The position numbers and the translations under genes were made by a program. 23,675 bases of DNA from assembly GCA_041736625.1 (NCBI GenBank), contig JBGSTG010000100.1:1-23675 (forward strand), read 5' to 3'. The notes under the pieces are model-generated. The model made no database searches and had not been told where the DNA came from. It saw only the letters and a program-made list of their open reading frames with translations. Below, piece by piece: positions 1 through 7,358 of the stretch. The first letter of the stretch is position 1. Each line of letters opens with the position of its first letter. The DNA comes from M3007 sp041736625 (GTDB lineage Bacteria > Bacteroidota > Bacteroidia > Chitinophagales > Saprospiraceae).

Positions 1-759
1 GGCAAAATTAGAGTTTAAAGCCTGACCGGGGAAAGGCAGGTTGAGTTCGGAAGTGGCCGTAAAGGTGTTGTTGGTAAAATAAACCGGGTTAAAGGTTGTC
101 GGGAGTACAAAACCAAACCCAGCAGTATTCAGCGAATACACGCCCCTGTAATTCCGGTTGAACCGGGTACCCACAACAGAGATGTAGTTCCCGGTAGTGG
201 TTCTCAGGGCAGCGTCGGCATCTTCTATTTCGCAATGCCATATTTCTCCGCGGGCAGTTTGTTTGAGCGTGATTCCTTTCCACATATAGTCGCAGGCAAA
301 AAATTTGCTTAAAAAGGCCAAAAACCGAATGCCGTCGGCTACTTCGATCTCCGCACCTGTACCCATCCTTACGGTACAACGGGTAAACCAGGTGTACTCG
401 TCTACCACGAACCTTCCGCGAATATAGACGGTTTTGTCCGATAAAATAGAAGAAGAAAGCGAGGAGGCAAGCGTTACGCTGGAACTGCTGCTGCCAATCA
501 GCACATCGGCCGAGTTTTCATCTATTTCCGAAAACTGGTCGCACAGGGTAGGATCTGAATCGCCGGGCGTGTACGGCGCAAATGGGGTGCAATACTCGAT
601 TCGTTTGAGCAAATTGGGATAAGGCATTTGCGCCTGAGCGCCCTCAAAAATGGCAACCCAGAGAAAAAGCGCTAAAACTGAGAAAAATCTTTTAAGGGGT
701 GAAGGGGTGAAGGGGTGAAGGGGTGAAGGGGTGAAGGGGTGAAGGGGTGAAGTTTGCAT
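1..759 (-). CDS. Secreted protein, probable right-handed beta-helix, 5' part (runs off the window)
   Basis: An open frame of 253 codons runs from an ATG at 759 off the left edge, so the C-terminus is unseen. The first residues, MQTSPLHPFTPSPLHPFTP, are encoded by an 8-bp tandem repeat; then comes a signal peptide (KRFFSVLALFLWVAIFEG, ending near AQAQ) and a Ser-rich stretch. From about residue 120 the pattern resembles a parallel beta-helix (MWKGITL, then EIEDADAALRTTTGNYISV, then GTRFNRNYRGVY), as in large secreted Bacteroidota proteins; this is fold-level recognition only. The ATG at 759 is the only in-frame start: an in-frame TAA lies seven codons upstream, and no ATG, GTG or TTG lies between the repeat and the signal peptide. 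A type IX secretion tail cannot be checked because the end is missing. Confidence 0.7.
   Translation of the reverse strand, partial: MQTSPLHPFTPSPLHPFTPSPLKRFFSVLALFLWVAIFEGAQAQMPYPNLLKRIEYCTPFAPYTPGDSDPTLCDQFSEIDENSADVLIGSSSSSVTLASSLSSSILSDKTVYIRGRFVVDEYTWFTRCTVRMGTGAEIEVADGIRFLAFLSKFFACDYMWKGITLKQTARGEIWHCEIEDADAALRTTTGNYISVVGTRFNRNYRGVYSLNTAGFGFVLPTTFNPVYFTNNTFTATSELNLPFPGQALNSNFA
694..752 (-). repeat. 8-bp tandem repeat (7 copies plus 3 bp) inside the start of a secreted-protein gene
   Basis: The plus strand reads AAGGGGTG seven times without error (694-749) followed by AAG. On the coding (minus) strand this is CTTCACCC repeated, between the ATG at 759 and the signal peptide. Eight is not a multiple of three, so gain or loss of one unit shifts the downstream frame. 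All three frames through the repeat are stop-free, and 24 nt encode a period of eight residues (LHPFTPSP). Confidence 0.95.
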
Positions 760-870
760 AACTTTCGGTTTTGGTTAAAAACTTTTCAAAAATGGGCATA
801 TTTCTTTGTGCCGATCCACGATTTTTCCATTTTAACATTGTTAATTTTTATTTTCAGAATAACAATTCTT

Positions 871-975
871 TTACGTGCCGGTCGGAATAGGCGGGCTGTT
901 CATTTGTTTTGTGGCGGGCCATTTACCGCCGCATCCGCAGTTGCAAAAGCTGGTGGTGTTGAAAAAACGGGCCAT
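871..975 (-). CDS. Possible small cysteine-rich protein (34 aa), unconfirmed
   Basis: In the 292 bp between the secreted-protein gene and the ABC exporter, an ATG at 975 opens a 34-codon frame. It begins MARFFNTTSFCNCGCGGKW and ends with TAA at 871-873. Cysteines are clustered (CNCGC) and the tail is Pro/Thr-rich. It has the same strand as both neighbours and starts 76 bp after the exporter stop. I do not recognise a family, no promoter match was found, and an ORF this short can arise by chance. The rest of this gap is AT-rich and holds a 13-bp palindrome (TTAACA T TGTTAA, 832-844) upstream of the secreted-protein gene. Confidence 0.2.
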   Translation of the reverse strand: MARFFNTTSFCNCGCGGKWPATKQMNSPPIPTGT

Positions 976-1051
976 ACGTTGGGCAATGATAACAGGAATG
1001 GAGACGGGCGAATTTTTGTACGTTTGGTTTCCTGTTCAACCAGGCGCAAAT

Positions 1052-2866
1052 TTATTCCGCATTCCGAATTCCGAATTCCGCATTCGAAAGCTGGAGCCGC
1101 GCCAGGTGTCCGTACAATCCTTCGGTATTTCGGGAAAGCTCTTCGTGGGTGCCGGTTTCGACGATGCGGCCCTCGTCCAGCACGTAAATACAGTCTACGT
1201 GGCGGATGGTGGCCAGGCGGTGGGCAATGACAATGCTGGTGCGCCCCTCCATCAGGTTATACAGGGCTTCCTGCACGGTTTTTTCGCTCTCGGCGTCGAG
1301 CGACGAGGTGGCCTCGTCGAGCAGGAGAATAGCCGGGTCGCGCAGGATGGCGCGCGCGATGGCGATGCGTTGGCGTTGACCACCGGAGAGCTTGATGCCG
1401 CGCTCGCCGACAATGGTGTCCAAGCCTTCGGGAAAAGTTGAGATGAAATCCCAGGCGTTGGCTTGCCGGGCTGCTTCGATGATCTGTTCTTCGGTGGCTT
1501 CAGGGTTGCCGTACAGGATGTTTTCGCGGATGCTGCCGCCGAAAAGGATGACCTCCTGGGGGACGATGGCGAAGTTGCGCCGGTAATCGTAGAGGTCGTA
1601 GTCGGCGATGTCGCGGCCGTCAACGGTTATGAGGCCGTGCTGGGGTCGGTGGAATTGCAGCAGCAGGGCCATAAAGGTGGACTTCCCGGCGCCGCTTTGC
1701 CCCACCAGGGCCACTTTCTGGCCGGGCGCGATGTGCAGGTCGATGCCCTTGAGCACCGGCAGGTCGGAACGGGTGGGGTAGGAAAAATGAACGTCGGAGA
1801 AAGCCACCGCACCGCGCAGTTGTCCGGCCTTCACCCCCGGGCCGCTGCGCAATTCCGGCTCGCCCGGCGTTTTCAGGATCTCCCGCACGCGCTCCGTAGC
1901 GCCAATGGCGCCCACCAGCTCGGTGTAGAAATTGCCCAGCCCGGCAATGGCGCCGGCTACAACGGCCGTAAACGTGACGAAAGAGATGAGTTGGCCGGCC
2001 GTGATGTCGCCCGATTGCACCATGCGCATGCCCATCCAGATGACGAAGAACAGGGCGCCGAACAACACCGTGATGATGAAAACGGCAAAAATGGCGCGGC
2101 CGACCGCGTAGCGCATCGACATTCGGACCACCCGGTCGTTGGCGGCCCGGTAGCGACCCAGCTCGAAAAGCTCGTTGGTAAAAGCCTTTACAGCGTGGAT
2201 GCTTTGCAGCGTCTCGTCGAGGATGGTATTGGTCTCTCCCAGTATTTGCTGGCGCTCTTTGGACAACTTGCGAATCTGGCGCCCAAACAGCATGGCGCCC
2301 ACGACAATCAGCGGGATGACCGCCAGCATGACGACTGCCAGGCGGGGCGTCTGTATGGCCAGAAACAACACCCCGCCGACGAGCAGGATGATTTGCCGGA
2401 TAAACTCGGCCAGCACAAAATAAAAGGCATTGTAGATTTTTTCAATGTCGTTGGTGATCCGGCTCACCAGCTCCCCTACCCTGTTTTTCTCAAAAAAGAC
2501 GACCGGAAGTGAAATCAACTTCTCATACACGGCGCTCCGAATATCCGCCGTGCTGCTTTCACTCACCCGGGCAAACATCATTACGCGCAAGTAGGACACC
2601 AGGCCCTGAAAAACCAGGATGGCCAGAAGCAACAAGGCAATACTCGGCAGATCCAGATCGGGCAAAGGCGAACGCCCCTGCGCCACGTCCATCATCACCC
2701 CGATGATGTACGGAAATACCATAAAAACGGTACTGGACAAGAACAGCAGGAATAATCCTGCAATAAACTGTGCGCGGTAAGGGCGCACGAACGAAAAAAT
2801 GCTCAACGCCTCCCGGATACTTTCCCGGCTTGGGCCCCTGCGATTTTTCTCTTCCATCGATTCCAT
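1052..2866 (-). CDS. ABC exporter half-transporter, MsbA/multidrug type (fused permease and ATPase)
   Basis: A 604-aa half-transporter with an N-terminal six-helix transmembrane domain (about residues 20-320) and a C-terminal nucleotide-binding domain. All ATPase motifs are intact: Walker A GQSGAGKST (389-397), Q-loop in IVPQE, signature LSGGQ (493-497), Walker B ILLLDE (513-518) and the H-loop in IVIAHRLAT. The family works as a homodimer in the inner membrane and exports lipids or hydrophobic compounds; the substrate cannot be told from sequence. The ATG at 2866 is preferred over an upstream TTG at 2899; ATG 2857 is also possible. The last residues (NAEFGIRNAE) are encoded by a heptamer repeat that also supplies the TAA, so this tail is probably not ancestral. 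It diverges from the OmpA-domain gene across 142 bp. Confidence 0.93.
   Translation of the reverse strand: MESMEEKNRRGPSRESIREALSIFSFVRPYRAQFIAGLFLLFLSSTVFMVFPYIIGVMMDVAQGRSPLPDLDLPSIALLLLAILVFQGLVSYLRVMMFARVSESSTADIRSAVYEKLISLPVVFFEKNRVGELVSRITNDIEKIYNAFYFVLAEFIRQIILLVGGVLFLAIQTPRLAVVMLAVIPLIVVGAMLFGRQIRKLSKERQQILGETNTILDETLQSIHAVKAFTNELFELGRYRAANDRVVRMSMRYAVGRAIFAVFIITVLFGALFFVIWMGMRMVQSGDITAGQLISFVTFTAVVAGAIAGLGNFYTELVGAIGATERVREILKTPGEPELRSGPGVKAGQLRGAVAFSDVHFSYPTRSDLPVLKGIDLHIAPGQKVALVGQSGAGKSTFMALLLQFHRPQHGLITVDGRDIADYDLYDYRRNFAIVPQEVILFGGSIRENILYGNPEATEEQIIEAARQANAWDFISTFPEGLDTIVGERGIKLSGGQRQRIAIARAILRDPAILLLDEATSSLDAESEKTVQEALYNLMEGRTSIVIAHRLATIRHVDCIYVLDEGRIVETGTHEELSRNTEGLYGHLARLQLSNAEFGIRNAE
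1054..1086. repeat. Heptamer tandem repeat ATTCCG(C/A), running through the exporter's 3' end
   Basis: Four consecutive heptamers (ATTCCGC, ATTCCGA, ATTCCGA, ATTCCGC) are followed by a partial unit ATTCG. The array overlaps the last ten codons and the stop codon of the ABC exporter on the minus strand. The same heptamer in the other orientation occurs at 4815-4840. Confidence 0.9.
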
Positions 2867-2951
2867 GGCGCAAAATTCGCTTATTAACGCTGTCTGCAAG
2901 TCATAAAATCATAATTTTTGGAACAAATTATTTTTTTTATGCGCATTACCC

Positions 2952-2959
2952 TATATTTG
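2952..2959 (+). promoter_or_regulatory. Bacteroidota-type -7 element ahead of the OmpA-domain gene
   Basis: TATATTTG matches the Bacteroidota sigma -7 consensus TAnnTTTG exactly and lies about 50 bp before the chosen ATG at 3009. No convincing -33 TTG sits at the usual distance; the upstream DNA is a T-rich run. Confidence 0.45.
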
Positions 2960-3008
2960 TTGGTTCAAACCAGTGCGCGCTGGTCGCGCGCTACATGCAA
3001 CCCAAAAT

Positions 3009-3566
3009 ATGAACGCCAGAATTCTAGCACTGATCTTGTTTGCCGGCTGGAGTGCCTTTTGTTGGTGGTGGTACGTTTGCCACATCAAAGATGCATGTGG
3101 CGCCCGCTCCGAAAACAACGAACAAGCCCTTTCCGTGCCGGTTTATACCCCTGAAGACACTACAACCATCGATTTACAGGCATACCGGCCGGACACCGAC
3201 CCCAATATCGACGTAGTGAACATTTATGAAATGAACGACCTCACCCGTATCCATTTCCCTTACGGATCGACCAGCAAGGAAGACGACGAAGCCGTAGACA
3301 GATACCTCGTCCGCCTGGCGAACCACCTCAAACAGAGCGGGCAAACCGCCTATATTGCCGGTCATACGGACATGGTGGGCGACAGAAAGTATAACCTCCG
3401 GTTGGCCCTCGGTCGCGCCAACAGCATCCGGGATCTGCTCATCGCCAAGGGCATCCCCAAAAGTCAAGTGAAATGCAGCACCTACGGCGAAAGCAAGCCT
3501 TTGGCCACCAATGATAACCCCCAAGGGCGGTACCGGAATCGCCGTGTGGAAATAACCGTCAAGTAA
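3009..3566 (+). CDS. OmpA-family protein with a peptidoglycan-binding domain
   Basis: A 185-aa protein. The N-terminus is a single hydrophobic segment (ILALILFAGWSAFCWWW, residues 4-20) that may be an uncleaved anchor. A short linker follows, then an OmpA C-terminal domain over about residues 75-185. Its hallmarks are visible: FPYGSTS at the domain start, GHTDMVGDRKYNLRLALGRA with the peptidoglycan-contacting Asp and downstream Arg, GESKPLATN, and the closing RNRRVEI. The family binds diaminopimelate in peptidoglycan and tethers envelope proteins. There is no outer-membrane barrel domain. The ATG at 3009 is preferred to an upstream GTG at 2973, which would precede the hydrophobic segment with a polar stretch. 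The next gene starts 11 bp after the stop, so the two are very likely co-transcribed. Confidence 0.88.
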   Translation: MNARILALILFAGWSAFCWWWYVCHIKDACGARSENNEQALSVPVYTPEDTTTIDLQAYRPDTDPNIDVVNIYEMNDLTRIHFPYGSTSKEDDEAVDRYLVRLANHLKQSGQTAYIAGHTDMVGDRKYNLRLALGRANSIRDLLIAKGIPKSQVKCSTYGESKPLATNDNPQGRYRNRRVEITVK

Positions 3567-3577
3567 AAGTATACACC

Positions 3578-4816
3578 ATGTTTCAACAACCGATACAGTA
3601 CGGACCTGGTACGGGAACCTTTATCGATCATACCCTGGAGATCTTCTTCATGCTCGCCGTCGCATTCCTGATCGGCATCTGGCTGGGCTGGTTGCTCTGG
3701 AGCCGCTACCGCAAAGGCTTCGAAAAATCCAGGGTGGAAAATGAAAGCAATCTCGCCACCGCCGTTACCCTGCGCACCCAGGTGGAGGAGCTCAACACGC
3801 GGCTGAGCGCAGCCGAAACACAAGAAGCCAGCTTGAAAGCAGAGGTGAACAACCTGACATGGGAAAATACCGAGCTCCGGCAAAAACTGGACGCCGCCCA
3901 AAAAAGCCTGGAGGAGGCACAGACTAAAGTCCGCCAACTGGAAACAGAACTGACGCTGAATTCCACCCACGCACACCCCGACCTGGATGTAGAAACCGTT
4001 CCCGCAACAAACGATGTAGAATGGGATATCCCGGCGCCTCAGGTACCGCATTCCGATACCCACACACACCAGGACCCCGCCTCTCCTCCTTTCCCCTCTT
4101 TCGAAATGGCGCTGGATGAAGCCGTGGACAACGGCGCCGTAGCCCTTGACCTCGCGCTGTTCAGCAACCTGAACACCGATGACCATACGGTAAATGACTT
4201 TGACTTCTCGCTCGACGACTACCACAAAGAAGACCTGCCTCCTGCCGTCGAAAACAGACATTTCGACGGCTCCGACGCCACCCCCATCCCGCCGCCACCC
4301 GGCACTACCCTGCCTGAGCCTGAGGCAGAACCCGAAACGCATGACGAATTTCTGGTCATAACGGTGTCCCGCAGCATGGAGAGCACCCCGCGCGGAACCG
4401 ACATGCCACCCCTTGACTTGCCGGACACCCTCGAGCCTGAGGACGCTGATACGGCCAGAAATACCCGCAGCAAAGGCGCATTCGTACCCGAAAACTTTGA
4501 ATCGCCCATTTTGCCGGAGCCGGAACCCATCCTGCTGCCCCTCCTGAGCAACGAACAGCCGGAAGACCTGAAAATTGTGGAAGGCATTGGGCCCAAGATC
4601 GAAGCGCTACTCAATAAAAACGGCATCCGTACGTATCAGGAACTCGCCGCAGCACCCGTGGAACGCCTCCGCGCCTTGCTCAACGAAGCCGGACCCCAAT
4701 ACGGCATGCACGACCCCGGCACCTGGTCGGCACAGGCCCTCCTCGCGGCCAACGGCGAATGGGAAAACCTGAAAGCATACCAGGAATTTCTGGATGCCGG
4801 CAAAAGACCCAAGTGA
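3578..4816 (+). CDS. Membrane-anchored coiled-coil protein with a C-terminal helix-hairpin-helix (H3TH-like) domain
   Basis: A 412-aa protein with four parts. One transmembrane helix lies near residues 20-42 (FMLAVAFLIGIWLGWLLW). A charged, heptad-like coiled coil covers about 50-125 (repeats such as RTQVEELNTRLSAAETQ). A long acidic, Pro-rich linker of low complexity follows. The C-terminal domain at 331-412 begins LKIVEGIGPKIEALLNKNGI and carries the GIGPK hairpin, as in COG3743-type H3TH domains. That domain is related to DNA-binding helix-hairpin-helix folds, but it is often found fused to membrane or ribosomal proteins and its role there is unknown. No nuclease catalytic residues are evident, so a nuclease name would be unsafe. 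It is the partner of the OmpA-domain gene. Its TGA overlaps the first unit of a heptamer repeat. Confidence 0.75.
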   Translation: MFQQPIQYGPGTGTFIDHTLEIFFMLAVAFLIGIWLGWLLWSRYRKGFEKSRVENESNLATAVTLRTQVEELNTRLSAAETQEASLKAEVNNLTWENTELRQKLDAAQKSLEEAQTKVRQLETELTLNSTHAHPDLDVETVPATNDVEWDIPAPQVPHSDTHTHQDPASPPFPSFEMALDEAVDNGAVALDLALFSNLNTDDHTVNDFDFSLDDYHKEDLPPAVENRHFDGSDATPIPPPPGTTLPEPEAEPETHDEFLVITVSRSMESTPRGTDMPPLDLPDTLEPEDADTARNTRSKGAFVPENFESPILPEPEPILLPLLSNEQPEDLKIVEGIGPKIEALLNKNGIRTYQELAAAPVERLRALLNEAGPQYGMHDPGTWSAQALLAANGEWENLKAYQEFLDAGKRPK

Positions 4817-4840
4817 ATGCGGAATGCGGAATGCGGAATT
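4815..4840. repeat. Heptamer tandem repeat GAATGCG, starting inside a stop codon
   Basis: Three exact heptamers (4815-4835) plus GAATT begin at the second base of the TGA of the H3TH-domain gene. Read on the other strand this is the ATTCCGC family seen at 1054-1086. It lies in the 143-bp convergent gap before ychF. Confidence 0.9.
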
Positions 4841-4885
4841 ACGCGCACCCAACATGCACATTTCATCCCTCAGCCCGGCACACAT

Positions 4886-4931
4886 GACCGCGTAGCGGTC
4901 AAACTTGAATAACCCCGGATGAAATCCGGGG
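4886..4931. repeat. Dispersed two-hairpin element, copy A
   Basis: Two stem-loops separated by 12 bp. Stem 1 is GACCGC-GTA-GCGGTC (4886-4900). Stem 2 is CCCCGGAT-GAA-ATCCGGGG (4913-4931). A near-identical element is at 18150-18196, differing by three substitutions and one inserted base. This copy ends 28 bp before the ychF stop, so on the minus strand it is immediately downstream of ychF and could help end or protect that mRNA. Confidence 0.85.
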
Positions 4932-4959
4932 GGAGCACAAGCCGCAGGCAGCCGCCACC

Positions 4960-6063
4960 TCAAACATTAAATCGGAAGTGCATGATATCGCCGTCCTGAA
5001 CGACGTATTCCTTCCCCTCCACCGACATCTTGCCGGCTTCTTTCACCTTGGCTTCCGAACCGTAGTGGATGAAATCTGCGTAAGCAATCACCTCGGCCCG
5101 GATAAACCCTTTTTCAAAATCGGAGTGGATCACCCCCGCTGCCTCAGGCGCTTTGGCGCCGCGACGTACCGTCCAGGCACGCACTTCTTTTTCGCCGGCT
5201 GTGAAGTAAGTGATCAGGTTTAGCAACGTGTAGCAGGCGCGGATGAGCAGGTTTTTTCCGGGTTCGGTCAAGCCCATCATGTCCAAAAACTCCGAGCGTT
5301 CTTCCTCCCGCTCCATGTCGGCGATCTGCGCCTCAATGCCGGCGCAAACCAGGATTACCTGCGCGTTTTCAGCCGTCACCGATTGTTTGAACGTTTCGGT
5401 ATGGTGGTTGCCGTTGAGGTTGTTCTCGTCGACGTTGCACACGTAGAGCACCGGCTTGGCGGTGAGCAGGCTGAGTTCGCGGGTGATGAGGGTGAGCCCG
5501 TCCTCATCCAGATCGGCGAGCAATTGCCGGGCGGGTTTGCCGCTTTCCAGGTGGCTTTTTACCTTGTTGAGCACATCGAGTGCCTTGAGCTCGTCCTTGT
5601 TGCCGGCTTTGGCGGCGCGGGCGGTCTTGTCGATGCGTTTGTCTATGGTCTCCAGGTCTTTGAAGGCCAGCTCGAAGTCGATGATTTCCTTGTCGCGCAC
5701 CGGATTCACAGAGCCGTCGACGTGCACTACGTTGTCGTCGTCGAAGCAACGCACCACATGGACGATGGCGTCCACCTCCCGGATGTTGGCCAGAAACTGG
5801 TTGCCCAGCCCTTCGCCCTGGCTGGCGCCCTTGATGAGGCCGGCGATGTCTACAATTTCCACGGTGGTGGGCACCGTGCGTTGAGGGTTAACCAGTTCTG
5901 CGAGTTTATCCAGCCGGGCGTCGGGCACCGTTATGACGCCCACATTGGGGTCTTTGGTCGCGAAAGGATAGTTGGCAGCCAGCGCCTTGCCGCTGGTCAG
6001 CGCGTTGAAAAGCGTGGATTTGCCGACGTTAGGCAGGCCGACGATGCCGCATTGTAATGCCAT
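4960..6063 (-). CDS. ychF: Redox-regulated/ribosome-binding ATPase YchF (OLA1/EngD family)
   Basis: A 367-aa protein, the usual length for YchF. It carries G1 GLPNVGKST (residues 9-17), the switch-region signature NYPFATKDPNVG, G3 DIAGLIKGAS, the non-canonical G4 motif NVDEN in place of NKxD (which gives the family its ATP preference), the helical insert, and a C-terminal TGS domain ending MHFRFNV. YchF is a cytosolic ATPase associated with 70S ribosomes and the stress response. ATG 6063 is chosen because MALQCGIVGLPNVGKS is the conserved family N-terminus; the frame extends upstream without family similarity. A Bacteroidota-type promoter precedes it, so it need not depend on the yajC cluster upstream. 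Confidence 0.97.
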   Translation of the reverse strand: MALQCGIVGLPNVGKSTLFNALTSGKALAANYPFATKDPNVGVITVPDARLDKLAELVNPQRTVPTTVEIVDIAGLIKGASQGEGLGNQFLANIREVDAIVHVVRCFDDDNVVHVDGSVNPVRDKEIIDFELAFKDLETIDKRIDKTARAAKAGNKDELKALDVLNKVKSHLESGKPARQLLADLDEDGLTLITRELSLLTAKPVLYVCNVDENNLNGNHHTETFKQSVTAENAQVILVCAGIEAQIADMEREEERSEFLDMMGLTEPGKNLLIRACYTLLNLITYFTAGEKEVRAWTVRRGAKAPEAAGVIHSDFEKGFIRAEVIAYADFIHYGSEAKVKEAGKMSVEGKEYVVQDGDIMHFRFNV

Positions 6064-6125
6064 GGTGTGGTTCCGGATTTGTGCCTCCCGGGAAAAACGG
6101 AGGGCGACATTGGTTTTGAAGGGCG

Positions 6126-6154
6126 CAAAGATAGGGGAAAAGCGCGTTGTGCAA
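6126..6154 (-). promoter_or_regulatory. Promoter of ychF (-33 TTG, -7 TATCTTTG)
   Basis: On the minus strand, TATCTTTG (6133-6126) matches TAnnTTTG exactly. It is preceded, after an 18-bp spacer, by TTG (6154-6152), the arrangement described for the Bacteroidota primary sigma factor. The start codon is 62 bp downstream. This is the best promoter match in the window. Confidence 0.6.
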
Positions 6155-6208
6155 CAGGTTGCACACAATCGATTTCAAGGGGTTCGGTAGCGGGTCATTT
6201 GCATCGCG

Positions 6209-7051
6209 TTAGTCCCACTTGAAATACCCTCCAAGCCCAAGTCCCGGGCTGCGGGGCACCAACTGGGCGGTAGCCGCGCCGCCAAACGAGAAAAAAGCGC
6301 CGAAAAACCGGTTGATCTCCGCGACGGTTTTGAAGCCCACGGCCACATAGCCCTGGTTGTTCACGTAGAGGCCGGTCAGGTTGTTGCGGGGTGGCAGCGC
6401 CACCGCGCCGTTGCGCATGGGCTGCACCCAGTCGACAAACAAAATGGCCCAGACCGGGCCGAGGTGGAGTCCGCCTTCCGCTCCGGCATTCAACAGATGG
6501 CTGTACGCATCGGTGCGGTACCCATAGCCGGCGTAGGCGAACCAATAGGTTGCGGCGTATCCCTTTCCCGTGCTGATCATGGGCGTGAACGTCCAGGCGT
6601 TGTAACCCAGGCTCATGCCGGTGATGTCGTCGTAGTTGTCAACCGGAAGTTCAACCTTAAAGGAGGCCGTCAGCGGCAGCCGGCCGTCGATCAGTTTTTG
6701 GCGAACGCCTATTTGGGTGTTACCCAGGCCACTGAGGGTTCCGGGTGCGGTTTGCGGCGGTGTGCCGGACGTAGTCAGGTTGCCGGCTTCCAGAAAACGA
6801 AAGGGAAGGGCCAACACCAGCGTGGTGCTTTTCCCGATCCCGTATTCACTGTACAACTGTATGGTGCGTTCGGTCAGTTCGCGCTCCAACGCCTGTTCGC
6901 CCCCTTCGGGTGCAAACAGACTTTGGTACGTCGGGATAAAGTGATAGCCGGCCTGTGTGTACAGGCCGGCTTTACTTTGTGTCCAGGGGCTCTGGGCTTG
7001 CAGGGTAGTAGCCACCGCCGCCAAGAGCCAGCACGCTATGTACCGGCGCAT
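6209..7051 (-). CDS. Outer-membrane beta-barrel-like protein (transporter/MetA-pathway-like)
   Basis: A 280-aa protein with a cleavable signal peptide (RRYIACWLLAAVATTLQAQ, about residues 2-20). The rest is dominated by alternating polar/aromatic strands rich in Gly, Tyr and Phe, for example TYWFAYAGYGYRTDAYSH and YVAVGFKTVAEINRFFGAFF. Overall pattern and length resemble outer-membrane proteins related to the phenol-degradation MetA family (barrels of unknown cargo); this is resemblance, not a firm assignment. The ATG at 7051-7049 overlaps the yajC stop by one base (TGATG), which implies translational coupling. It is the last tightly linked gene of the M16/yajC cluster; 145 bp separate it from ychF. 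Confidence 0.6.
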   Translation of the reverse strand: MRRYIACWLLAAVATTLQAQSPWTQSKAGLYTQAGYHFIPTYQSLFAPEGGEQALERELTERTIQLYSEYGIGKSTTLVLALPFRFLEAGNLTTSGTPPQTAPGTLSGLGNTQIGVRQKLIDGRLPLTASFKVELPVDNYDDITGMSLGYNAWTFTPMISTGKGYAATYWFAYAGYGYRTDAYSHLLNAGAEGGLHLGPVWAILFVDWVQPMRNGAVALPPRNNLTGLYVNNQGYVAVGFKTVAEINRFFGAFFSFGGAATAQLVPRSPGLGLGGYFKWD

Positions 7052-7341
7052 CAAGCGCCGGTTTTATATTCACCGCTGATGGTCTGCTTCAGCACGCGGA
7101 TGTACGTTTTTTCGTCGACCAGCAGGCGCACGATGTTGCCGTCAATCCGGACTACCTTGCCGATGATGCCGGCGGTGGTAACCACTTCCTGACCTTCTTT
7201 CAGGCTGTCGATCATCTTTTGCTGATCCTTTTGTTTCTTGATCTGAGGCCGGAGCAAGAAAAAGTAGAATACCACCAGGATGAGCAGCGGAAACAAAAAC
7301 GCCATGAAAGGACTGGACTGGGATGCTTGGAGCAGGAGCAT
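7051..7341 (-). CDS. yajC: Preprotein translocase accessory subunit YajC
   Basis: A 96-aa protein with one N-terminal transmembrane helix (FLFPLLILVVFYFFLL, near residues 15-30), then RPQIKKQKDQQKMIDSLKEG and the cytoplasmic motif QEVVTTAGIIGKVVRID. This arrangement is diagnostic of YajC, an accessory inner-membrane partner of SecDF-YidC. ATG 7341 gives a normal family N-terminus. A TTG at 7362 is possible, but it would overlap the previous stop and add residues the family lacks. It begins 17 bp after the M16-like gene and overlaps the next start by one base. Confidence 0.95.
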   Translation of the reverse strand: MLLLQASQSSPFMAFLFPLLILVVFYFFLLRPQIKKQKDQQKMIDSLKEGQEVVTTAGIIGKVVRIDGNIVRLLVDEKTYIRVLKQTISGEYKTGA

Positions 7342-7358
7342 GAAAAATGTTTTTAAGA

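Noticed and set aside
832..844. 13-bp palindrome TTAACA T TGTTAA as an operator of the secreted-protein gene
   Set aside because: It lies in an AT-rich region where such palindromes are common, with no second copy or known regulator.
3578..4816. Naming the H3TH-domain protein a 5' nuclease
   Set aside because: Only the hairpin domain is recognisable; no flap-nuclease catalytic domain or acidic cluster is visible, and the protein is membrane anchored.
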